Shown: positions 38,401-50,020, counted from the stretch's first letter. The stretch: DNA of 64,000 nucleotides from Buchnera aphidicola (Aphis craccivora) (GCF_005082145.1 NZ_CP034897.1:1-64000); one strand, 5' to 3'. Numbers and translations: made by a program. Notes: generated from the letters alone by a model not told the origin.

Positions 38401-39718
38401 CAGGTTCAAATGCTTGAATACCTAATCTATGTAAAGTAGGTGCTCGATTTAATAATACTGGATGTTCTCGAATAACTTCATCTAATATATCCCATACTAC
38501 AGATTCTTCTCTTTCTACCATTTTTTTTGCAGCTTTGATAGTAGTGGCTAAACCACGCACTTCTAATTTTCCATATATAAATGGTTTAAAAAGTTCTAAA
38601 GCCATTTTTTTAGGTAAACCACATTGATGTAATCGTAGATAAGGACCGACAGTAATAACTGATCTTCCTGAATAATCCACACGTTTTCCAAGTAAATTTT
38701 GACGAAATCTACCTTGTTTTCCTTTTATCATATCAGCTAAAGATTTAAGAGGTCTTTTATTAGACCCTGTAATTGCTCTTCCTCTTCTTCCATTATCTAA
38801 TAACGCATCTATAGCTTCTTGCAGCATTCTTTTTTCATTTCGAACAATAATATCAGGAGCAGCTAAATCTAATAATCTTTTTAACCGATTATTTCTATTA
38901 ATGACTCTTCTATATAAATCATTAAGATCAGACGTTGCAAATCTACCACCGTCTAACGGAACTAGTGGTCTTAAATCGGGAGGTAATACTGGTAAAACAG
39001 TGAGAATCATCCACTCTGGTTTATTATGAGATTGTATAAATGATTCAATTAATTTAATTCTTTTTGTTAGTTTTTTTCGTTTAGTTTCAGAATTTGTTTC
39101 ATTCAATTCTATTCTTAAATTTTCACATTCTTTTATTAAATGCATGTTTTTTAATAATAGCTGAATTGCTTCTGCGCCCATTGCAGCATGAAACTCATCT
39201 CCAAATTCTTCTAGTGCATCTAAATATTGTTCTTCTGTTAAAATTTGATTTTTTTCAAGATGAGTCATTCCTGGATTGACAACAACATAAGATTCAAAAT
39301 AGAGTACTCTTTCGATATCTCTCAATGGCATATCTAATAATAAACCTATACGTGACGGTAATGATTTTAAAAACCAAATATGAGCTGTAGGAGATGAAAG
39401 TTCTATATGACCCATCCGTTCACGTCTTACTTTACTTTGTGTAACTTCAACACCGCATTTTTCGCAAATAACACCTCGATGTTTTAATCTTTTGTATTTT
39501 CCGCACAGACATTCATAATCTTTTACTGGACCAAAAATACGTGCGCAAAATAATCCATCTCTTTCTGGTTTAAATGTACGATAGTTAATAGTTTCTGGTT
39601 TTTTAACTTCTCCGAATGACCAAGATCTAATTACATCTGGTGACGCTAATGAAATTTTAATTGCATCAAAATCTTCGGTTTTAGTTTGGGCTTTTAAAAA
39701 TTTTAGTAAATCTTTCAC
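35486..39718 (-). CDS. rpoC: RNA polymerase subunit beta-prime
   Basis: Catalytic clamp subunit. The N-terminal zinc site ([20 protein letters not shown]), the active-site NADFDGDQM, the second zinc cluster (CAYCYGRD region) and SQSIGEP-like [13 protein letters not shown] are intact. 1410 aa versus 1407. The start is GTG at 39718, as in E. coli, with GAGAG upstream. The C terminus retains the omega-proximal [15 protein letters not shown] but the extreme tail is an Asn-rich stretch ([15 protein letters not shown]). Confidence 0.99.
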   Translation of the reverse strand: MKDLLKFLKAQTKTEDFDAIKISLASPDVIRSWSFGEVKKPETINYRTFKPERDGLFCARIFGPVKDYECLCGKYKRLKHRGVICEKCGVEVTQSKVRRERMGHIELSSPTAHIWFLKSLPSRIGLLLDMPLRDIERVLYFESYVVVNPGMTHLEKNQILTEEQYLDALEEFGDEFHAAMGAEAIQLLLKNMHLIKECENLRIELNETNSETKRKKLTKRIKLIESFIQSHNKPEWMILTVLPVLPPDLRPLVPLDGGRFATSDLNDLYRRVINRNNRLKRLLDLAAPDIIVRNEKRMLQEAIDALLDNGRRGRAITGSNKRPLKSLADMIKGKQGRFRQNLLGKRVDYSGRSVITVGPYLRLHQCGLPKKMALELFKPFIYGKLEVRGLATTIKAAKKMVEREESVVWDILDEVIREHPVLLNRAPTLHRLGIQAFEPVLIEGKAIQLHPLVCAAYNADFDGDQMAVHVPLTLEAQLEARALMMSTNNILSPANGEPIIVPSQDVVLGLYYMTREKINGKGEGMFLNGSNEAEKVYHLGIAELHSLIKIRIIEYQKNTENQLIPIKRIVNTTVGRAILWMIVPKGLPFSMVNQTLGKKDISKMLNTCYRILGLKPTVTFADQIMYTGFAYAARSGASVGINDMVIPEKKSNIIYEAEIEVAEIQEQFQSGLVTAGERYNKVIDIWAAANERVAKAMMENLSTELVLNKQGKSKKQISFNSIFMMADSGARGSAAQIRQLAGMRGLMAKPDGSIIETPITANFREGLNVLQYFISTHGARKGLADTALKTANSGYLTRRLVDVAQDLVVTKKDCGTHEGILMTPLIEGGDVKEPLRERVLGRVTAENILNPNTKKILIERNTLLNEQWCDLLEKNSIDTIKVRSVVNCDTDFGVCAYCYGRDLARGNLVNKGEAIGVIAAQSIGEPGTQLTMRTFHIGGAASRAATESSIQIKNKGIINLNNAKSVTNSSGKIVITSRNVELNIIDKFGRTKESYKIPYGSIMAKKNGEEVSSGETIAKWDPHTIPVITEVNGYVRFIDMIDGQSITRQADELTGLSSIVVLDTAERMAIGKDLRPSLKIIDEKGNDVLISGTEMPAQYFLPGKAIVQLNDGVKISSGDTLARVPQESGGTKDITGGLPRVADLFEARRPKELAILAEISGIISFGKETKGKRRLIITPVDGNDSYEEMIPKWRQLNVFEGERVERGDVISDGPESPHDILRLRGVQAVTKYIVNEVQEVYRLQGVKINDKHIEVIIRQMLRKATIIKSGNSDFLDGEQVEFSRIKISNRILNKKNKIPATFSRDLLGITKASLATESFISAASFQETTRVLTESAVAGKKDELRGLKENVIVGRLIPAGTGYAYHKERLNRRKTTNNNHILNNNNNSSSQVSAEEASASLSELLNSTLT

Positions 39719-39791
39719 GCATAAGCTCTCGTTGGGGTGAAAATTTTGAAGGTTTTAAATCTATACATTTACTTAATATATTAAATATTTT

Positions 39792-42700
39792 TTATTCGTT
39801 TTCTAATTCAATATTAATCCCTAGTGAACGAATTTCTTTTAATAAAACATTAAATGATTCTGGCATTCCAGGTTCCATTTGATGATTGCCATCTACAATA
39901 TTTTTATACATTTTAGTTCTTCCATTGACATCGTCGGATTTAACAGTTAACATTTCTTGTAATGTATAAGAAGCTCCATACGCTTCTAATGCCCAAACTT
40001 CCATTTCGCCAAATCGTTGCCCTCCAAATTGCGCTTTTCCCCCTAACGGTTGCTGAGTTACAAGACTGTAAGAACCAGTTGAACGAGCATGCATTTTATC
40101 ATCTACCAGATGATTTAATTTTAACATATACATATAACCAACAGTAACAGGTCTTTCAAATTTTTCTCCAGTTCTTCCATCAAAAAGAAAAATTTGCCCA
40201 GACATAGGTAGATTAGCAAAATGTAACATTTGTTTTATTTCATTTTCTTTTGCGCCATCAAATACTGGTGTTGCGATAGGAACACCTTTTCTTAGATTTT
40301 TTGCTAAATATAACACTTCTTCATTTGAAAATTCTTCTAAATTTACTTTTTGTCTTAAATTTTCTCCTAGATCAAAAGTTTTTTGAATGAATTTTCTTAA
40401 ATGAGATATTTTTTCTTGTTTTTTTAGCATTTGATTAATTTTATCTCCAATTCCTTTTGCAGCCATACCTAAATGTGTTTCTAAAATTTGTCCAATATTC
40501 ATACGTGATGGTACTCCTAAAGGATTTAAAACGATATCTACTGGTATTCCATTTTCATCGTATGGCATATCTTCAACAGGATTAATTTTAGAAATAACCC
40601 CTTTATTTCCATGTCTTCCAGCCATTTTATCTCCAGGTTGTATTTGACGCTTTACTGCTAAATATACTTTTACTATTTTTAACACTCCTGGTGCAAGATC
40701 ATCACCTTGTGTAATTTTTCGACGTTTTATTTCTATTTTTTTTTCAAACTCTTTTTTTAATTCATTATGTTGTTGTATAAATTTTTCCATTTCTTGGTTT
40801 TTATCTTCTTTTTTAACATTAATTGAAAGCCATTTTTCAAATGGTAATTTATTTAAATATTCTATTTCAACGTTAAAAGATAAAAGAGTTTTTTTAATTT
40901 TGGAAAATAAGCTTAATTGAAATATTTTAAATTCTTCTGTAAGATCTTTTTTTGCTTTTTTGAGTTGCATCTCTTCAATTTCTAAAGCTCTTTTGTCTTT
41001 TTTAACACCGTCTCGTGTAAAAATTTGAACATCAATTACAGTTCCAGACACTCCATTAGGAACTCTTAACGATGAATCTTTTACATCAGAAGCTTTTTCT
41101 CCAAAAATAGCGCGTAATAATTTTTCTTCTGGTGTTAATTGTGTTTCTCCCTTAGGGGTTACTTTTCCTACTAAAATATCCCCTCCAGTTACCTCAGCTC
41201 CAATATATACAATGCCTGATTCATCTAATTTACACAGTGCTGCTTCTCCTACATTCGGTATATCTGAACTAATTTCTTCAGGTCCTAACTTAGTATCTCT
41301 AGATATACAGGATAGTTCTTGAATATGAATTGTAGTAAATCGATCTTCTTGTACAACTTTTTCTGAAACTAATATAGAATCTTCAAAGTTATATCCATTC
41401 CAAGGCATAAATGCTACCCGCATATTTTGTCCTAATGCAAGCTCACCTAGATCAGTGGACGGTCCATCTGCTAATACATCTCCTTTATTTATTTTTTCAT
41501 TTAATTGAACACATGGTTTTTGATTGATACAAGTATTTTGGTTTGAACGAGTATATTTAGTTAAATTATAAATATCTATGCCAGCTTCTCCTAAATATGT
41601 TTCGTGTTCATAAACTTTAATTATAATTCGAGAAGCATCTACATATTGAACGATGCCACTTCTTTTTGCTACAATTGTAACACCTGAATCTACAGCCACT
41701 GCTCTTTCCATTCCCGTTCCTACTAAAGGTTTATCAGTTTTTAGAGTGGGAACTGCTTGACGTTGCATATTTGCTCCCATTAAAGCTCTATTTGCGTCAT
41801 CATGCTCAAGGAAAGGAATTAAAGATGCTCCAACAGATACAATTTGTTGAGTAGAAACATCCATATAATCAACTTGATTAGAATTAAATAAACTTGATTC
41901 TCCCTTATGTCTACAAGTTACTAAATCATCAATAAAAAAATTATTTTTGTCTATGTTTGTATTGGCTTGCGCAATAATATAATTTCCTTCTTCTATTGCA
42001 GATAAATAATGAATTTCTTTTGTAACTAATCTATTTTTAACCTTTCTATAAGGTGTTTCTAAAAAACCGTATGAATTAGTTCTGGCATATACCGATAAAG
42101 AATTAATTAGTCCAATATTAGGACCTTCTGGAGTTTCTATTGGACAAACTCGACCATAATGTGTTGGATGTACATCTCTTACTTCAAAACCAGCTCTTTC
42201 TCTGGTTAAACCTCCTAATCCTAAAGCTGAAATTCTGCGCTTATGTGTAATTTCTGATAAAGGGTTATTTTGATCCATAAATTGAGATAATTGACTAGAA
42301 CCAAAAAATTCTTTTACAGCTGCAGATATTGGTTTAGCATTGATCATATCTTGCGGCATTAAGGTTTCTAAATCTCCTACTGATAATCTTTCTTTTACAG
42401 CTCTTTCTACTCTTACTAAACCGAGTCTAAATTGATTTTCTGCCATTTCTCCAACCGATCTAATTCGTCTATTTCCTAAATGATCGATATCGTCTACTTC
42501 TCCTTTTCCATTTCGGATATCAATTAATTTCTTTATTACATCAATTATATCTTGTTTATTTAATGTTCCTGGTCCTTCAATGTTTTCGCGTGATAAAGAT
42601 CTGTTAAATTTCATACGTCCAACGGATGAAAGATCATATCGATCTTCAGAAAAAAATAAGTTTTCAAATAAATTTTCTGTAGCTTCTTTCGTTAAAGGTT

Positions 42701-43820
42701 CTCCAGGTCTCATAACACGATAGATTTCCATTAAAGCAGTTGTTCTATCATTTGAAGAATCAATACGAAGTGTTTCAGAAATGTACGGACCATGATCTAA
42801 ATCATTAGTAAAAAGTGTTTCAATATATGAAAAATTTAATTTACGTAATTTTGTTAATATTTCTAAAGATAATTCTGTATTAGCTGAGATAATAATTTCT
42901 TTTGTAATTGGGTTTAAATAATTTTTTGATACTATTCTTCCTAGAATATATTCAACTGGTACTACAATAGATTTAATTTTAAATTTATTTAGTTCTTGGA
43001 TATGTCTAGCAGTAATACGACGACCTTTTTTAATATATATTTTTCCATTTTTTTGAATATCAAAAGAAGCAGTTTCACCTCGAAGTCTTTCTGAAACTAA
43101 TTCTAGTTCAATTTTATTATCATCTATTTTAAAAATATTTTTTGCAAAAAATAAATTTAATATTTCTTCTGTATTATAATTAAGAGCACGTAAAATAATA
43201 GTGACTGGTAGTTTTCTGCGTCTATCAATTCTTACAAATAAATTATCTTTTGGATCAAACTCAAAATCTAACCAAGATCCTCTATAAGGAATAATACGAG
43301 CATTATATAAAACTTTTCCTGAAGAATGTGTTTTTCCTTTATCACTATCAAAAAAAACACCAGGACTACGATGTAATTGAGAAACAACAACTCTTTCTGT
43401 TCCGTTGATTATAAAAGTTCCATTATTAGTCATTAATGGTATTTCACCCATATATACTTCTTGTTCTTTAATGTCTTTAACTTTAGGTTCTAATATATCA
43501 CGTTCATAAATAACTAATCTTAATTTTACCCTTAACGGAGCAGAATAAGTAGCACCTCGTATTTGACATTCCTTTACATCAAATGTTGCATCTCCTAATT
43601 GATAACTTACATATTGTAATTCAGAATTACCGTTGTAACCTCTTATAGGAAATACCGATTGAAAAGCTGCTTCTAATCCATGTTGTCCTTCTGGATCTGT
43701 TTTAATAAATTTTTTATAAGAATTAAGTTGAATCGAAAGAAGATATGGTATATCCAAAATTTGAGGACGTTTTCCAAAATCTTTACGAATACGTTTTTTT
43801 TCGGTATAAGAGTAAACCAT
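39792..43820 (-). CDS. rpoB: RNA polymerase subunit beta
   Basis: Large catalytic subunit. The rifampicin region ([27 protein letters not shown]), [28 protein letters not shown] and the C-terminal [18 protein letters not shown] are conserved. The frame is open for 18 codons more, but the start is ATG at 43820: upstream bases AGGAACCCT then ATGGTTTACTC match the E. coli rpoB start and give exactly 1342 aa, the E. coli length. Confidence 0.98.
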   Translation of the reverse strand: MVYSYTEKKRIRKDFGKRPQILDIPYLLSIQLNSYKKFIKTDPEGQHGLEAAFQSVFPIRGYNGNSELQYVSYQLGDATFDVKECQIRGATYSAPLRVKLRLVIYERDILEPKVKDIKEQEVYMGEIPLMTNNGTFIINGTERVVVSQLHRSPGVFFDSDKGKTHSSGKVLYNARIIPYRGSWLDFEFDPKDNLFVRIDRRRKLPVTIILRALNYNTEEILNLFFAKNIFKIDDNKIELELVSERLRGETASFDIQKNGKIYIKKGRRITARHIQELNKFKIKSIVVPVEYILGRIVSKNYLNPITKEIIISANTELSLEILTKLRKLNFSYIETLFTNDLDHGPYISETLRIDSSNDRTTALMEIYRVMRPGEPLTKEATENLFENLFFSEDRYDLSSVGRMKFNRSLSRENIEGPGTLNKQDIIDVIKKLIDIRNGKGEVDDIDHLGNRRIRSVGEMAENQFRLGLVRVERAVKERLSVGDLETLMPQDMINAKPISAAVKEFFGSSQLSQFMDQNNPLSEITHKRRISALGLGGLTRERAGFEVRDVHPTHYGRVCPIETPEGPNIGLINSLSVYARTNSYGFLETPYRKVKNRLVTKEIHYLSAIEEGNYIIAQANTNIDKNNFFIDDLVTCRHKGESSLFNSNQVDYMDVSTQQIVSVGASLIPFLEHDDANRALMGANMQRQAVPTLKTDKPLVGTGMERAVAVDSGVTIVAKRSGIVQYVDASRIIIKVYEHETYLGEAGIDIYNLTKYTRSNQNTCINQKPCVQLNEKINKGDVLADGPSTDLGELALGQNMRVAFMPWNGYNFEDSILVSEKVVQEDRFTTIHIQELSCISRDTKLGPEEISSDIPNVGEAALCKLDESGIVYIGAEVTGGDILVGKVTPKGETQLTPEEKLLRAIFGEKASDVKDSSLRVPNGVSGTVIDVQIFTRDGVKKDKRALEIEEMQLKKAKKDLTEEFKIFQLSLFSKIKKTLLSFNVEIEYLNKLPFEKWLSINVKKEDKNQEMEKFIQQHNELKKEFEKKIEIKRRKITQGDDLAPGVLKIVKVYLAVKRQIQPGDKMAGRHGNKGVISKINPVEDMPYDENGIPVDIVLNPLGVPSRMNIGQILETHLGMAAKGIGDKINQMLKKQEKISHLRKFIQKTFDLGENLRQKVNLEEFSNEEVLYLAKNLRKGVPIATPVFDGAKENEIKQMLHFANLPMSGQIFLFDGRTGEKFERPVTVGYMYMLKLNHLVDDKMHARSTGSYSLVTQQPLGGKAQFGGQRFGEMEVWALEAYGASYTLQEMLTVKSDDVNGRTKMYKNIVDGNHQMEPGMPESFNVLLKEIRSLGINIELENE

Positions 43821-43982
43821 AGGGTTCCTAAGCTTGTTGACAGATAAATGAAGACTAATGTTATTGTCTTTCAATCTGAAGAAGAGACATTTTTATTTTA
43901 ATTGTTTATTTTTAATTGTTTAAATAATTTTTATTTTAAAAGTCTTTTTAAAAATTTTTAAATATTCTGTATTATATAAAAG

Positions 43983-44007
43983 GGCTGGTGAATTAAAAAC
44001 ACCAGCC
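43983..44007 (-). terminator. rplL-rpoB attenuator hairpin
   Basis: GGCTGGTG pairs with CACCAGCC across a 9-nt loop; on the minus strand it is followed by CTTTTATATAAT. E. coli has a partial terminator at this place, with a CACCAGCC arm before its U run. It would set the ratio of ribosomal-protein to polymerase transcripts. Confidence 0.8.
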
Positions 44008-44043
44008 ATATATGGAAGTTAATTAAATTAAATATATAATATT

Positions 44044-44412
44044 TTACTTAATTTCGATTTCAGCACCAACATCTTCTAAAGTTTTTTTAAGGGATTCCGC
44101 ATCTTTTTTATTTATATTTTCTTTTATAATAGTTGGTGCAGATTCTACTAAATCTTTAGCTTCTTTAAGTCCTAAACCAGTTGCACTACGAACGCTTTTA
44201 ATAACTGAAACTTTATTTGGACCAATAACTTTTAAAAAAACATCAAACTCTGTTTTTTCTTCAGCAGCTTGTTTTTCATTGTTGTTATTGGATTGCATGG
44301 ATATATTTGCAGAAACCCCAAATTTTTTTTCCATGGCTGAAATAAGTTCTACAACATTCATAATAGACATTTCTGATACAGCTTCTAAAATTTGTTCTTT
44401 AGTAATAGACAT
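44044..44412 (-). CDS. rplL: 50S ribosomal protein L7/L12
   Basis: Stalk protein that recruits translational GTPases. N-terminal dimerisation helix ([14 protein letters not shown]), flexible hinge (here short, asparagine/glutamate-rich instead of alanine-rich, about 40-52) and C-terminal factor-binding domain with [19 protein letters not shown]. The frame extends 7 codons upstream, but ATG at 44412 gives MSITKEQ as in E. coli and 122 aa. Confidence 0.97.
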   Translation of the reverse strand: MSITKEQILEAVSEMSIMNVVELISAMEKKFGVSANISMQSNNNNEKQAAEEKTEFDVFLKVIGPNKVSVIKSVRSATGLGLKEAKDLVESAPTIIKENINKKDAESLKKTLEDVGAEIEIK

Positions 44413-44481
44413 AACAATAATTCCTAATAACAATTAGAATTACTTTAGATGTTAGTAATACATCAAAAATAATAACCTTTT

Positions 44482-44979
44482 TTAAGAGGTTTCTTTTTTC
44501 TGTTTTATAGCAGATAATGTATAAATAAGTTTTCCAGCAGCTGATATTTTTAATGTTAATAAAAGTTTTGCTATTGCTTCTTCATAAGTTGGCATATCTG
44601 CAAGTTGATTTATTTCTAAATTAGATAGTAGTTTACCTTCAAATGCTGCTCCTGTAATTTTAAATTGTTTGTTTTTTTTTTCAAATTTTTTAAATAATCT
44701 TACTCCACTTCCTGGATGATGTGTAGAATAAGCTATAAAAGTAGATCCTTTTATAATTTCTTTTAAACATTCAAAAGTGGTATTTTTAATTCCTAAAGAT
44801 AACAAAGTATTACGAACAATACTCATTTTTACGCCTAATTTACGCCCTGACTTTCTTAATTGATTTATTTGATTTACAGAAATTCCTTGAGAGTTTGCAA
44901 TTACAGCTGATAAAGCTGAATTAGAAATTTGATTTATTTTAGAAACAATTGTTTTTTTTTTATCAAAATTTAACGCCAT
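44482..44979 (-). CDS. rplJ: 50S ribosomal protein L10
   Basis: Anchors L7/L12 dimers on the ribosome. 165 aa, equal to E. coli. N-terminal MALNFDKKKTIVSKI, then GRKLGVKMSIVRNTL; the C-terminal helix ends MPTYEEAIAKLLLTLKISAAG. A run of nine A's in the coding strand (near the start, KKK) is in frame. It is 69 nt upstream of rplL. Shine-Dalgarno TAGGAGAA. Confidence 0.97.
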   Translation of the reverse strand: MALNFDKKKTIVSKINQISNSALSAVIANSQGISVNQINQLRKSGRKLGVKMSIVRNTLLSLGIKNTTFECLKEIIKGSTFIAYSTHHPGSGVRLFKKFEKKNKQFKITGAAFEGKLLSNLEINQLADMPTYEEAIAKLLLTLKISAAGKLIYTLSAIKQKKETS

Positions 44980-45171
44980 TTTATCGTATTCTCCTAGATT
45001 TTTATTTAGAGAAAAGATTTTTTAATCAAGTATACTAAGTAATGATTGGGATGAATATTATTGTTTCTTTATGAATATAAAAAATTTATTGAAATAAATT
45101 TTAAATTTTTAAAAAAGGGGATACCATTATAAATAATTTTTTTTCTATCGTAAAGTAAAAACATTTCGTTC
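44980..45171 (-). promoter_or_regulatory. rplJ leader (rplA-rplJ gap)
   Basis: 192 nt between rplA and rplJ, far longer than the other gaps in this block. In E. coli this leader holds the L10-binding site for translational autoregulation and a promoter. Retention of a long gap suggests a kept leader, but I cannot draw the E. coli fold from sequence alone. A clear Shine-Dalgarno (CTAGGAGAA) lies at its end. Confidence 0.35.
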
Positions 45172-45867
45172 TTATAAAGATAAGTTTGATTGATCTACAG
45201 TTAAACCAACTCCCATAGTACTAGATAAGACAATTTTTTTTATGTATATTCCTTTAGCTTGAGGTGGTTTTGCTTTTTTTATTGATTCTAAAAAAGTGTT
45301 GAAATTATCTTTTATTTGACTTTTTTTGAAGTTAATCTTTCCAAGAGTAGCATGAATAATGCCGTTTTTATCATTGCGATAACAAATTTGTCCTGTTTTT
45401 GCATTTTTAATTGCTTCAGAAATATTTGTTGTAACTGTACCTAACTTAGGATTAGGCATTAATCCACGGGGCCCTAATATATGACCTAGTTGAGTTACAA
45501 CTTTCATGGCATCAGGTGATGCAATAACAGTATTAAACATAATACCTTCTTTTTTTATTTTTTCAGACAGATCTTCCATTCCAATATATTCTGCACCAGC
45601 TTTTTTAGCTATTTCAACATTTTCACCTTGAGTAAATACAGCTACTTTAATATTACGACCAATACCATGTGGTAATATAGTAGTTCCTCTAATATTTTGG
45701 TCTGATTTTTTTGGGTTTATTCCTAAATTAATAGCAATATCGATACTTTCAATAAAATTTACTTTTGATGAATTTTTTAATAATTCAATTAATTCATCAA
45801 TATTATATAGTTTGTCAATTTCAATATTTTTTTTTATTTTATTCATACGCTTAGAAATTTTAATCAT
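45172..45867 (-). CDS. rplA: 50S ribosomal protein L1
   Basis: Binds 23S rRNA at the L1 stalk. 231 aa versus 234. Signatures: [51 protein letters not shown], and [17 protein letters not shown] at the end. It starts 2 nt after the rplK stop. In E. coli L1 also represses rplKA translation. Confidence 0.97.
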   Translation of the reverse strand: MIKISKRMNKIKKNIEIDKLYNIDELIELLKNSSKVNFIESIDIAINLGINPKKSDQNIRGTTILPHGIGRNIKVAVFTQGENVEIAKKAGAEYIGMEDLSEKIKKEGIMFNTVIASPDAMKVVTQLGHILGPRGLMPNPKLGTVTTNISEAIKNAKTGQICYRNDKNGIIHATLGKINFKKSQIKDNFNTFLESIKKAKPPQAKGIYIKKIVLSSTMGVGLTVDQSNLSL

Positions 45868-45869
45868 AA

Positions 45870-46298
45870 TTAATCCTCGATGATTAAGCCCATAGATTTA
45901 GCTGTTCCTTTAATAGATTTAATCATATTTTGAATGTTTGAACCTGTCATATCCTTTTTTTTAATTTCAGCTATTTCTTCAATCTGTAATTTTGTTATTT
46001 TACCTTTCATTTCTATTTTTGGTTTACTAGATCCAGATTTAATTCCAGCGGCTTTTTTTAACAAAATAGAAGCCGGAGGTGTTTTAGTTATAAATGTGAA
46101 TGAACGATCAGAATATACTGTTATAATTACTGGTATAGGTAATCCTTTTTCCATATTTTCTGTTTGTGCATTAAATATCTTACAAAATTCCATAATATTT
46201 ACTCCTTTCTGTCCTAATGCAGGTCCTATTGGAGGACTTGGATTTGCCATTCCAGCAGATACTTGAAGTTTTATGTAAGATTGTATTTTTTTTGCCAT
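45870..46298 (-). CDS. rplK: 50S ribosomal protein L11
   Basis: Part of the GTPase-associated centre. 142 aa, equal to E. coli. N-terminal proline-rich switch [20 protein letters not shown] and C-terminal domain [23 protein letters not shown]. Only 35 nt separate it from nusG, too short for the separate promoter found upstream of rplK in E. coli. Confidence 0.98.
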   Translation of the reverse strand: MAKKIQSYIKLQVSAGMANPSPPIGPALGQKGVNIMEFCKIFNAQTENMEKGLPIPVIITVYSDRSFTFITKTPPASILLKKAAGIKSGSSKPKIEMKGKITKLQIEEIAEIKKKDMTGSNIQNMIKSIKGTAKSMGLIIED

Positions 46299-46333
46299 TT
46301 CAATTTTCTCTTTAGTGTTTAATAAAAATTTTT

Positions 46334-46879
46334 TTAATTTTTTTCAACTTGTCTAAAATCTAATTCTACAGGAGTAGACCTACCAAAAATAGATACAGAT
46401 ACTTTTAACCTGCTTTTTTCGTAATCTACCTCTTCTACTACCCCGTTAAAATCAGCAAAAGGACCGTCGTTTACTCGAATCATTTCCCCAGGTTCGAATA
46501 AAGTTTTAGGTCTTGGTTTATCACCAATTTGACGGAGTCTATTAATAATAGTTTCTACTTCTTTATTACTGATTGGTGATGGTTTATCTGATTTTCCTCC
46601 AATGAAACCTAGTACTCTAGGAATATTTCTAATTAAATGCCACGTTGTATCAGTCATGATCATTTGAATTAAAACATATCCTGGAAAAAATTTATATTCG
46701 CTTTTTCTACGTTGTCCTCCTCTAATTTCAACAACTTCTTCAGAAGGAACCATTACTTCCCCAAAAAAATCATGCATTTTATTTAATTTAACATGTTCTC
46801 GTATTGATTGAGCAACACGGCCTTCAAAACCAGAAAAAGCTTGTAATACATACCATTTTTTTTTTAAATTTTCGTGCAT
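46334..46879 (-). CDS. nusG: Transcription termination/antitermination factor NusG
   Basis: Binds RNA polymerase and couples it to Rho or the ribosome. The NGN domain ([29 protein letters not shown]) and C-terminal KOW domain ([25 protein letters not shown]) are intact. 181 aa, the E. coli length. Its start is 2 nt after the secE stop, the standard secE-nusG pair. Confidence 0.98.
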   Translation of the reverse strand: MHENLKKKWYVLQAFSGFEGRVAQSIREHVKLNKMHDFFGEVMVPSEEVVEIRGGQRRKSEYKFFPGYVLIQMIMTDTTWHLIRNIPRVLGFIGGKSDKPSPISNKEVETIINRLRQIGDKPRPKTLFEPGEMIRVNDGPFADFNGVVEEVDYEKSRLKVSVSIFGRSTPVELDFRQVEKN

Positions 46880-46881
46880 TT

Positions 46882-47265
46882 TTATAGCCTTAAATTAATA
46901 ATAAATGCTACTAAACGAAATATAATATTATCTAAACCCCATAAAATTAATGACATAAATATTGTCACAAAAATAATTATAAGTGTAGTATATAAAGTTT
47001 CTTTATGTTTAGGCCATATTATTTTTTGCATTTCATTTTTTGATGCATTTATATATAATAAAATATCTTTCCCTTTTTCTGTGCTAATTAAAATACCGAT
47101 TGTACAGCTAATTAAAAAAATTATTAATGAAATTCGGATAAAAAAATTTATTTTACTAAAATAGCAGTCAATTAAAATACATAAAATAAAATTTATACAT
47201 ATAAAAATCCACTTTATTTTTTCTATATTTTTAATTTTTTTTTGCTTAGGAATTTGTATATTCAT
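46882..47265 (-). CDS. secE: Protein translocase subunit SecE
   Basis: Clamp subunit of the SecYEG channel. 127 aa with three hydrophobic segments, as in E. coli; the essential C-terminal part follows the conserved amphipathic segment with [20 protein letters not shown]-terminal helices are diverged. A strong Shine-Dalgarno (CAGGAGAAAC) precedes the ATG. tufB, which lies upstream of secE in E. coli, is absent. Confidence 0.95.
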   Translation of the reverse strand: MNIQIPKQKKIKNIEKIKWIFICINFILCILIDCYFSKINFFIRISLIIFLISCTIGILISTEKGKDILLYINASKNEMQKIIWPKHKETLYTTLIIIFVTIFMSLILWGLDNIIFRLVAFIINLRL

Positions 47266-47481
47266 AGTTTCTCCTGCGAATTATAAAAAATAAAATAATC
47301 AAAAGAAACAATATGTTAGAATTTTTAATATTTAATTTTTTATAGTACATATTTTAAAAAATATTTTTGCCAAATTAAAATCTTTTTAGAATGTATTAAT
47401 TTTAGGATTTAGAAAATTTTAAATATATTAGGTGAGATGTTTGGATTGAATATTATTTTTTGAAATTTATTTATTCATTAA

Positions 47482-47554
47482 TGCTGATACCCAGAATTGA
47501 ACTGGGGACCTCACCCTTACCAAGGGTGTGCTCTACCTACTGAGCCATATCAGC
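47482..47554 (-). tRNA. thrT: tRNA-Thr (GGT)
   Basis: 73-nt cloverleaf: acceptor GCTGATA/TATCAGC, anticodon arm ACCCT-TGGTAAG-GGGT region with anticodon GGT, T-stem CCCAG/CTGGG with loop TTCAATT. Discriminator A is followed by TTAATG, so CCA is not encoded. It is the last tRNA of the four-gene cluster and corresponds to E. coli thrT, normally followed by tufB. Confidence 0.97.
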
Positions 47555-47565
47555 AGTTATTTTTA

Positions 47566-47637
<72 letters not shown>

Positions 47638-47642
47638 ATTTT

Positions 47643-47724
47643 TGGTGGGAGAAGGATTCGAACCTTCGAAGTCTTAGACGGCAGATTTACAGTCTGCTCC
47701 CTTTAGCCGCTCGGGAATCCCACC
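47643..47724 (-). tRNA. tyrU: tRNA-Tyr (GTA)
   Basis: 82-nt class II tRNA with a long variable arm. Acceptor GGTGGGA/TCCCACC, anticodon arm GCAGA-CTGTAAA-TCTGC with anticodon GTA, T-arm AAGG-TTCGAAT-CCTT. The discriminator A is followed by AAAAT, so CCA is not encoded. Only 5 nt separate it from tRNA-Gly. Confidence 0.97.
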
Positions 47725-47738
47725 TATTAAAATATTTT

Positions 47739-47811
<73 letters not shown>

Positions 47812-47857
47812 TATTTAAAAATTACTTTAATAAGTAAAATAAATTTTACTTTTTAAT

Positions 47858-47885
47858 ATTATATGTTTTTTCGTTTTTATTGCAA
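47858..47885 (-). promoter_or_regulatory. Putative promoter of the thrU-tyrU-glyT-thrT cluster
   Basis: On the minus strand TTGCAA (47880-47885), a 16-bp spacer, then a perfect TATAAT (47858-47863). Transcription would start about 40 nt before tRNA-Thr(TGT). The GC-rich discriminator typical of stringently controlled tRNA promoters is not seen. Confidence 0.6.
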
Positions 47886-47965
47886 GGTTTTTTAAAAAAA
47901 TAATTTTTATACTAAATTATTAGTTAATATAATAAATAAAATAATATTTTAAGATAAAAATTTAA

Positions 47966-49012
47966 TTAATAAATATTTTTCAGCAATTTTATCTTTCCTG
48001 AAGAATTGATAAAATCTATTTCAGGTTCTAACCATATTTTAAATTTTTTTAAAATAGATTCTTGTATTGTTTTAGCTAATTTTAGAATTTCTTTTGGTTT
48101 AGCTTTTTTACGATTAATTAATATAAGTTTTTGTTTTTTATAAATAGCTGCTCCTCCAATTTTGATATTGTTAAAATCATATTTTTCAATTAACCAAGCA
48201 GCTGATATTTTTACAGATCCATCAATTTGAAAATAATGTGGTACATTCATATACAAAGATAAAATTTTTTTTGCATCTTTTTTAGAGATAATAGGATTTT
48301 TAAAAAAGCTACCTGCATTGCCTAATTTATTAATATTAGGTAGTTTTTTTTTTCTTATTTGACATATATTGTTATATATTTGATAAGGATTTGTTTTTGT
48401 GATACTTATATTTTTAAAAAATGACTTAAAAATAATAGGATTCCATTTTTTTAATATTTTTATACCAACAGCAAGAACTGCATATCCTTTTCTATATTTA
48501 TATTTAAAAATACTATCACGATAAGAGAATTTGCATAAATCTTTTTCAATCCTTATGATTTTAGAATTTTTTAAAGAAATAATATCAACATATTGACATA
48601 CATTTTTTAATTCTAAACCGTATGCACCAATGTTTTGAATTGCAGCAGATCCTAAACAACCAGGAATTAATGCTAAATTTTCTAATCCAAAAAAACCCAT
48701 TCTTAATGTATATTTAACTAAATCATTCCATTTTTCCCCTGAAAGTACATGTAATAACCAGAAATTTTTTTTTTCTTTAACTTTAATCCCTTTAATTCTA
48801 TTAATGATAACTATTCCCTTATAATTTTCTAGAAATAATACGTTACTACCTTCGCCTAAAATGATATAAGGAATATTAGATAAATCACATTTTTTACAAA
48901 TATCAATTAATGATTTAATAGTTCTAACAAAAATAATTTTTTTTGCTGTTACATTAATAGAAAATGTGTTTAAATCTTTTAAAGATTTTTGATAGATTTG
49001 ATTTTTATGCAT
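47966..49012 (-). CDS. murB: UDP-N-acetylenolpyruvoylglucosamine reductase MurB
   Basis: FAD enzyme making UDP-MurNAc. LGEGSNVLFLENYKGIVIINR, LIPGCLGSAAIQNIGAYG, FSYRDSIFK and the catalytic-region GNAGSFFKNP are conserved; the C terminus has WLEPEIDFI. 348 aa versus 342. A run of ten A's on the coding strand (48344-48353) encodes consecutive lysines and is in frame. In E. coli birA follows; it is not here. Confidence 0.96.
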   Translation of the reverse strand: MHKNQIYQKSLKDLNTFSINVTAKKIIFVRTIKSLIDICKKCDLSNIPYIILGEGSNVLFLENYKGIVIINRIKGIKVKEKKNFWLLHVLSGEKWNDLVKYTLRMGFFGLENLALIPGCLGSAAIQNIGAYGLELKNVCQYVDIISLKNSKIIRIEKDLCKFSYRDSIFKYKYRKGYAVLAVGIKILKKWNPIIFKSFFKNISITKTNPYQIYNNICQIRKKKLPNINKLGNAGSFFKNPIISKKDAKKILSLYMNVPHYFQIDGSVKISAAWLIEKYDFNNIKIGGAAIYKKQKLILINRKKAKPKEILKLAKTIQESILKKFKIWLEPEIDFINSSGKIKLLKNIY

Positions 49013-49118
49013 ATAAATTTTTAATATTATTTAAAAAATACTATTTTAACTATAAAAGTCGTATATTTATTTATGATATTATAGATGAAATTAAAATGTT
49101 TTAGTGGAGTATTTAAAA

Positions 49119-50000
49119 ATGCGTTTTTCAAAAAATAAATATCATAAAGATATAATTGATCAGAAATTAAACAATTTAAATAAAAAAATAAAATGTTCTT
49201 TTGAGTTTTTTCCACCTAAAAACATAGATTTAGAAGAGAAATTATTTTCTTCTGTAATTAAATTAAATGAATTAAAACCATTTTTTTTTTCCGTAACTTA
49301 CGGAGCAAATAGTGGTGAACGTGAAAAAACATATAAAATTGTAAAAAAAATACATGAAAAAACAGGTGTTATAACAGCTCCCCATTTAACTTGTGTTGAT
49401 TCCAGTCCAATTGAATTAGAAAAAATAGCAAAATTTTATTGGAAAAATGGTATTCGAAGTATATTTGCTTTAAGAGGAGACTCTAATAATACAGATCATT
49501 CACATCGAATGTACGCTTATGATTTAGTTATGTTATTAAAAAAAATAGCTAATTTTGATATTTCTGTGGCGGCTTATCCAGAAGTACATCCAGAATCACC
49601 AAATGCGCAACTTGATATTTTAAATTTAAAAAAGAAAATAGACGCAGGTGCTAATCGAGCTATTACTCAGTTTTTTTTTAACACTGAAAGTTATTTACGT
49701 TTTAGGGATAATTGTATTAAAAATAATATAAATGTTGAAATTGTACCAGGTATATTACCTATCTATAATTTTGAACAGTTAAAACGATTTGCTAAAATGA
49801 CCAATGTTAAAATTCCATCTTGGATGTTTGAAATTTTTGATAAACTGACTGATGATGTTATGAGTCAAAAAATTATAGGTGCAAGTATAATTATAGATAT
49901 AATAAAAAGTTTATCTGAAGAAGGTGTAAAAAATTTTCATTTTTATACTTTAAATCAATCAGATATAGTATATTCTATCTGTCGTTTATTTGGTTTTTAA
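49119..50000 (+). CDS. metF: 5,10-methylenetetrahydrofolate reductase MetF
   Basis: FAD/NADH enzyme that makes 5-methyl-THF, the methyl donor for MetE. TIM barrel with CSFEFFPPKN, SVTYGANSGE, APHLTCVD, ALRGDSN and AYPEVHPESPNAQ. The frame opens at a GTG at 49104, but that GTG is part of the Shine-Dalgarno TGGAG; the ATG at 49119 gives 293 aa (E. coli 296). A run of ten T's (49281-49290) lies in the coding region, in frame. Convergent with argE, 20 nt apart. Confidence 0.96.
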   Translation: MRFSKNKYHKDIIDQKLNNLNKKIKCSFEFFPPKNIDLEEKLFSSVIKLNELKPFFFSVTYGANSGEREKTYKIVKKIHEKTGVITAPHLTCVDSSPIELEKIAKFYWKNGIRSIFALRGDSNNTDHSHRMYAYDLVMLLKKIANFDISVAAYPEVHPESPNAQLDILNLKKKIDAGANRAITQFFFNTESYLRFRDNCIKNNINVEIVPGILPIYNFEQLKRFAKMTNVKIPSWMFEIFDKLTDDVMSQKIIGASIIIDIIKSLSEEGVKNFHFYTLNQSDIVYSICRLFGF

Positions 50001-50020
50001 AAATTATAAATTATTTTATT

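Noticed and set aside
38672..38681. Near DnaA box TAATCCACA
   Set aside because: One mismatch, single copy, inside rpoC coding sequence; no cluster.
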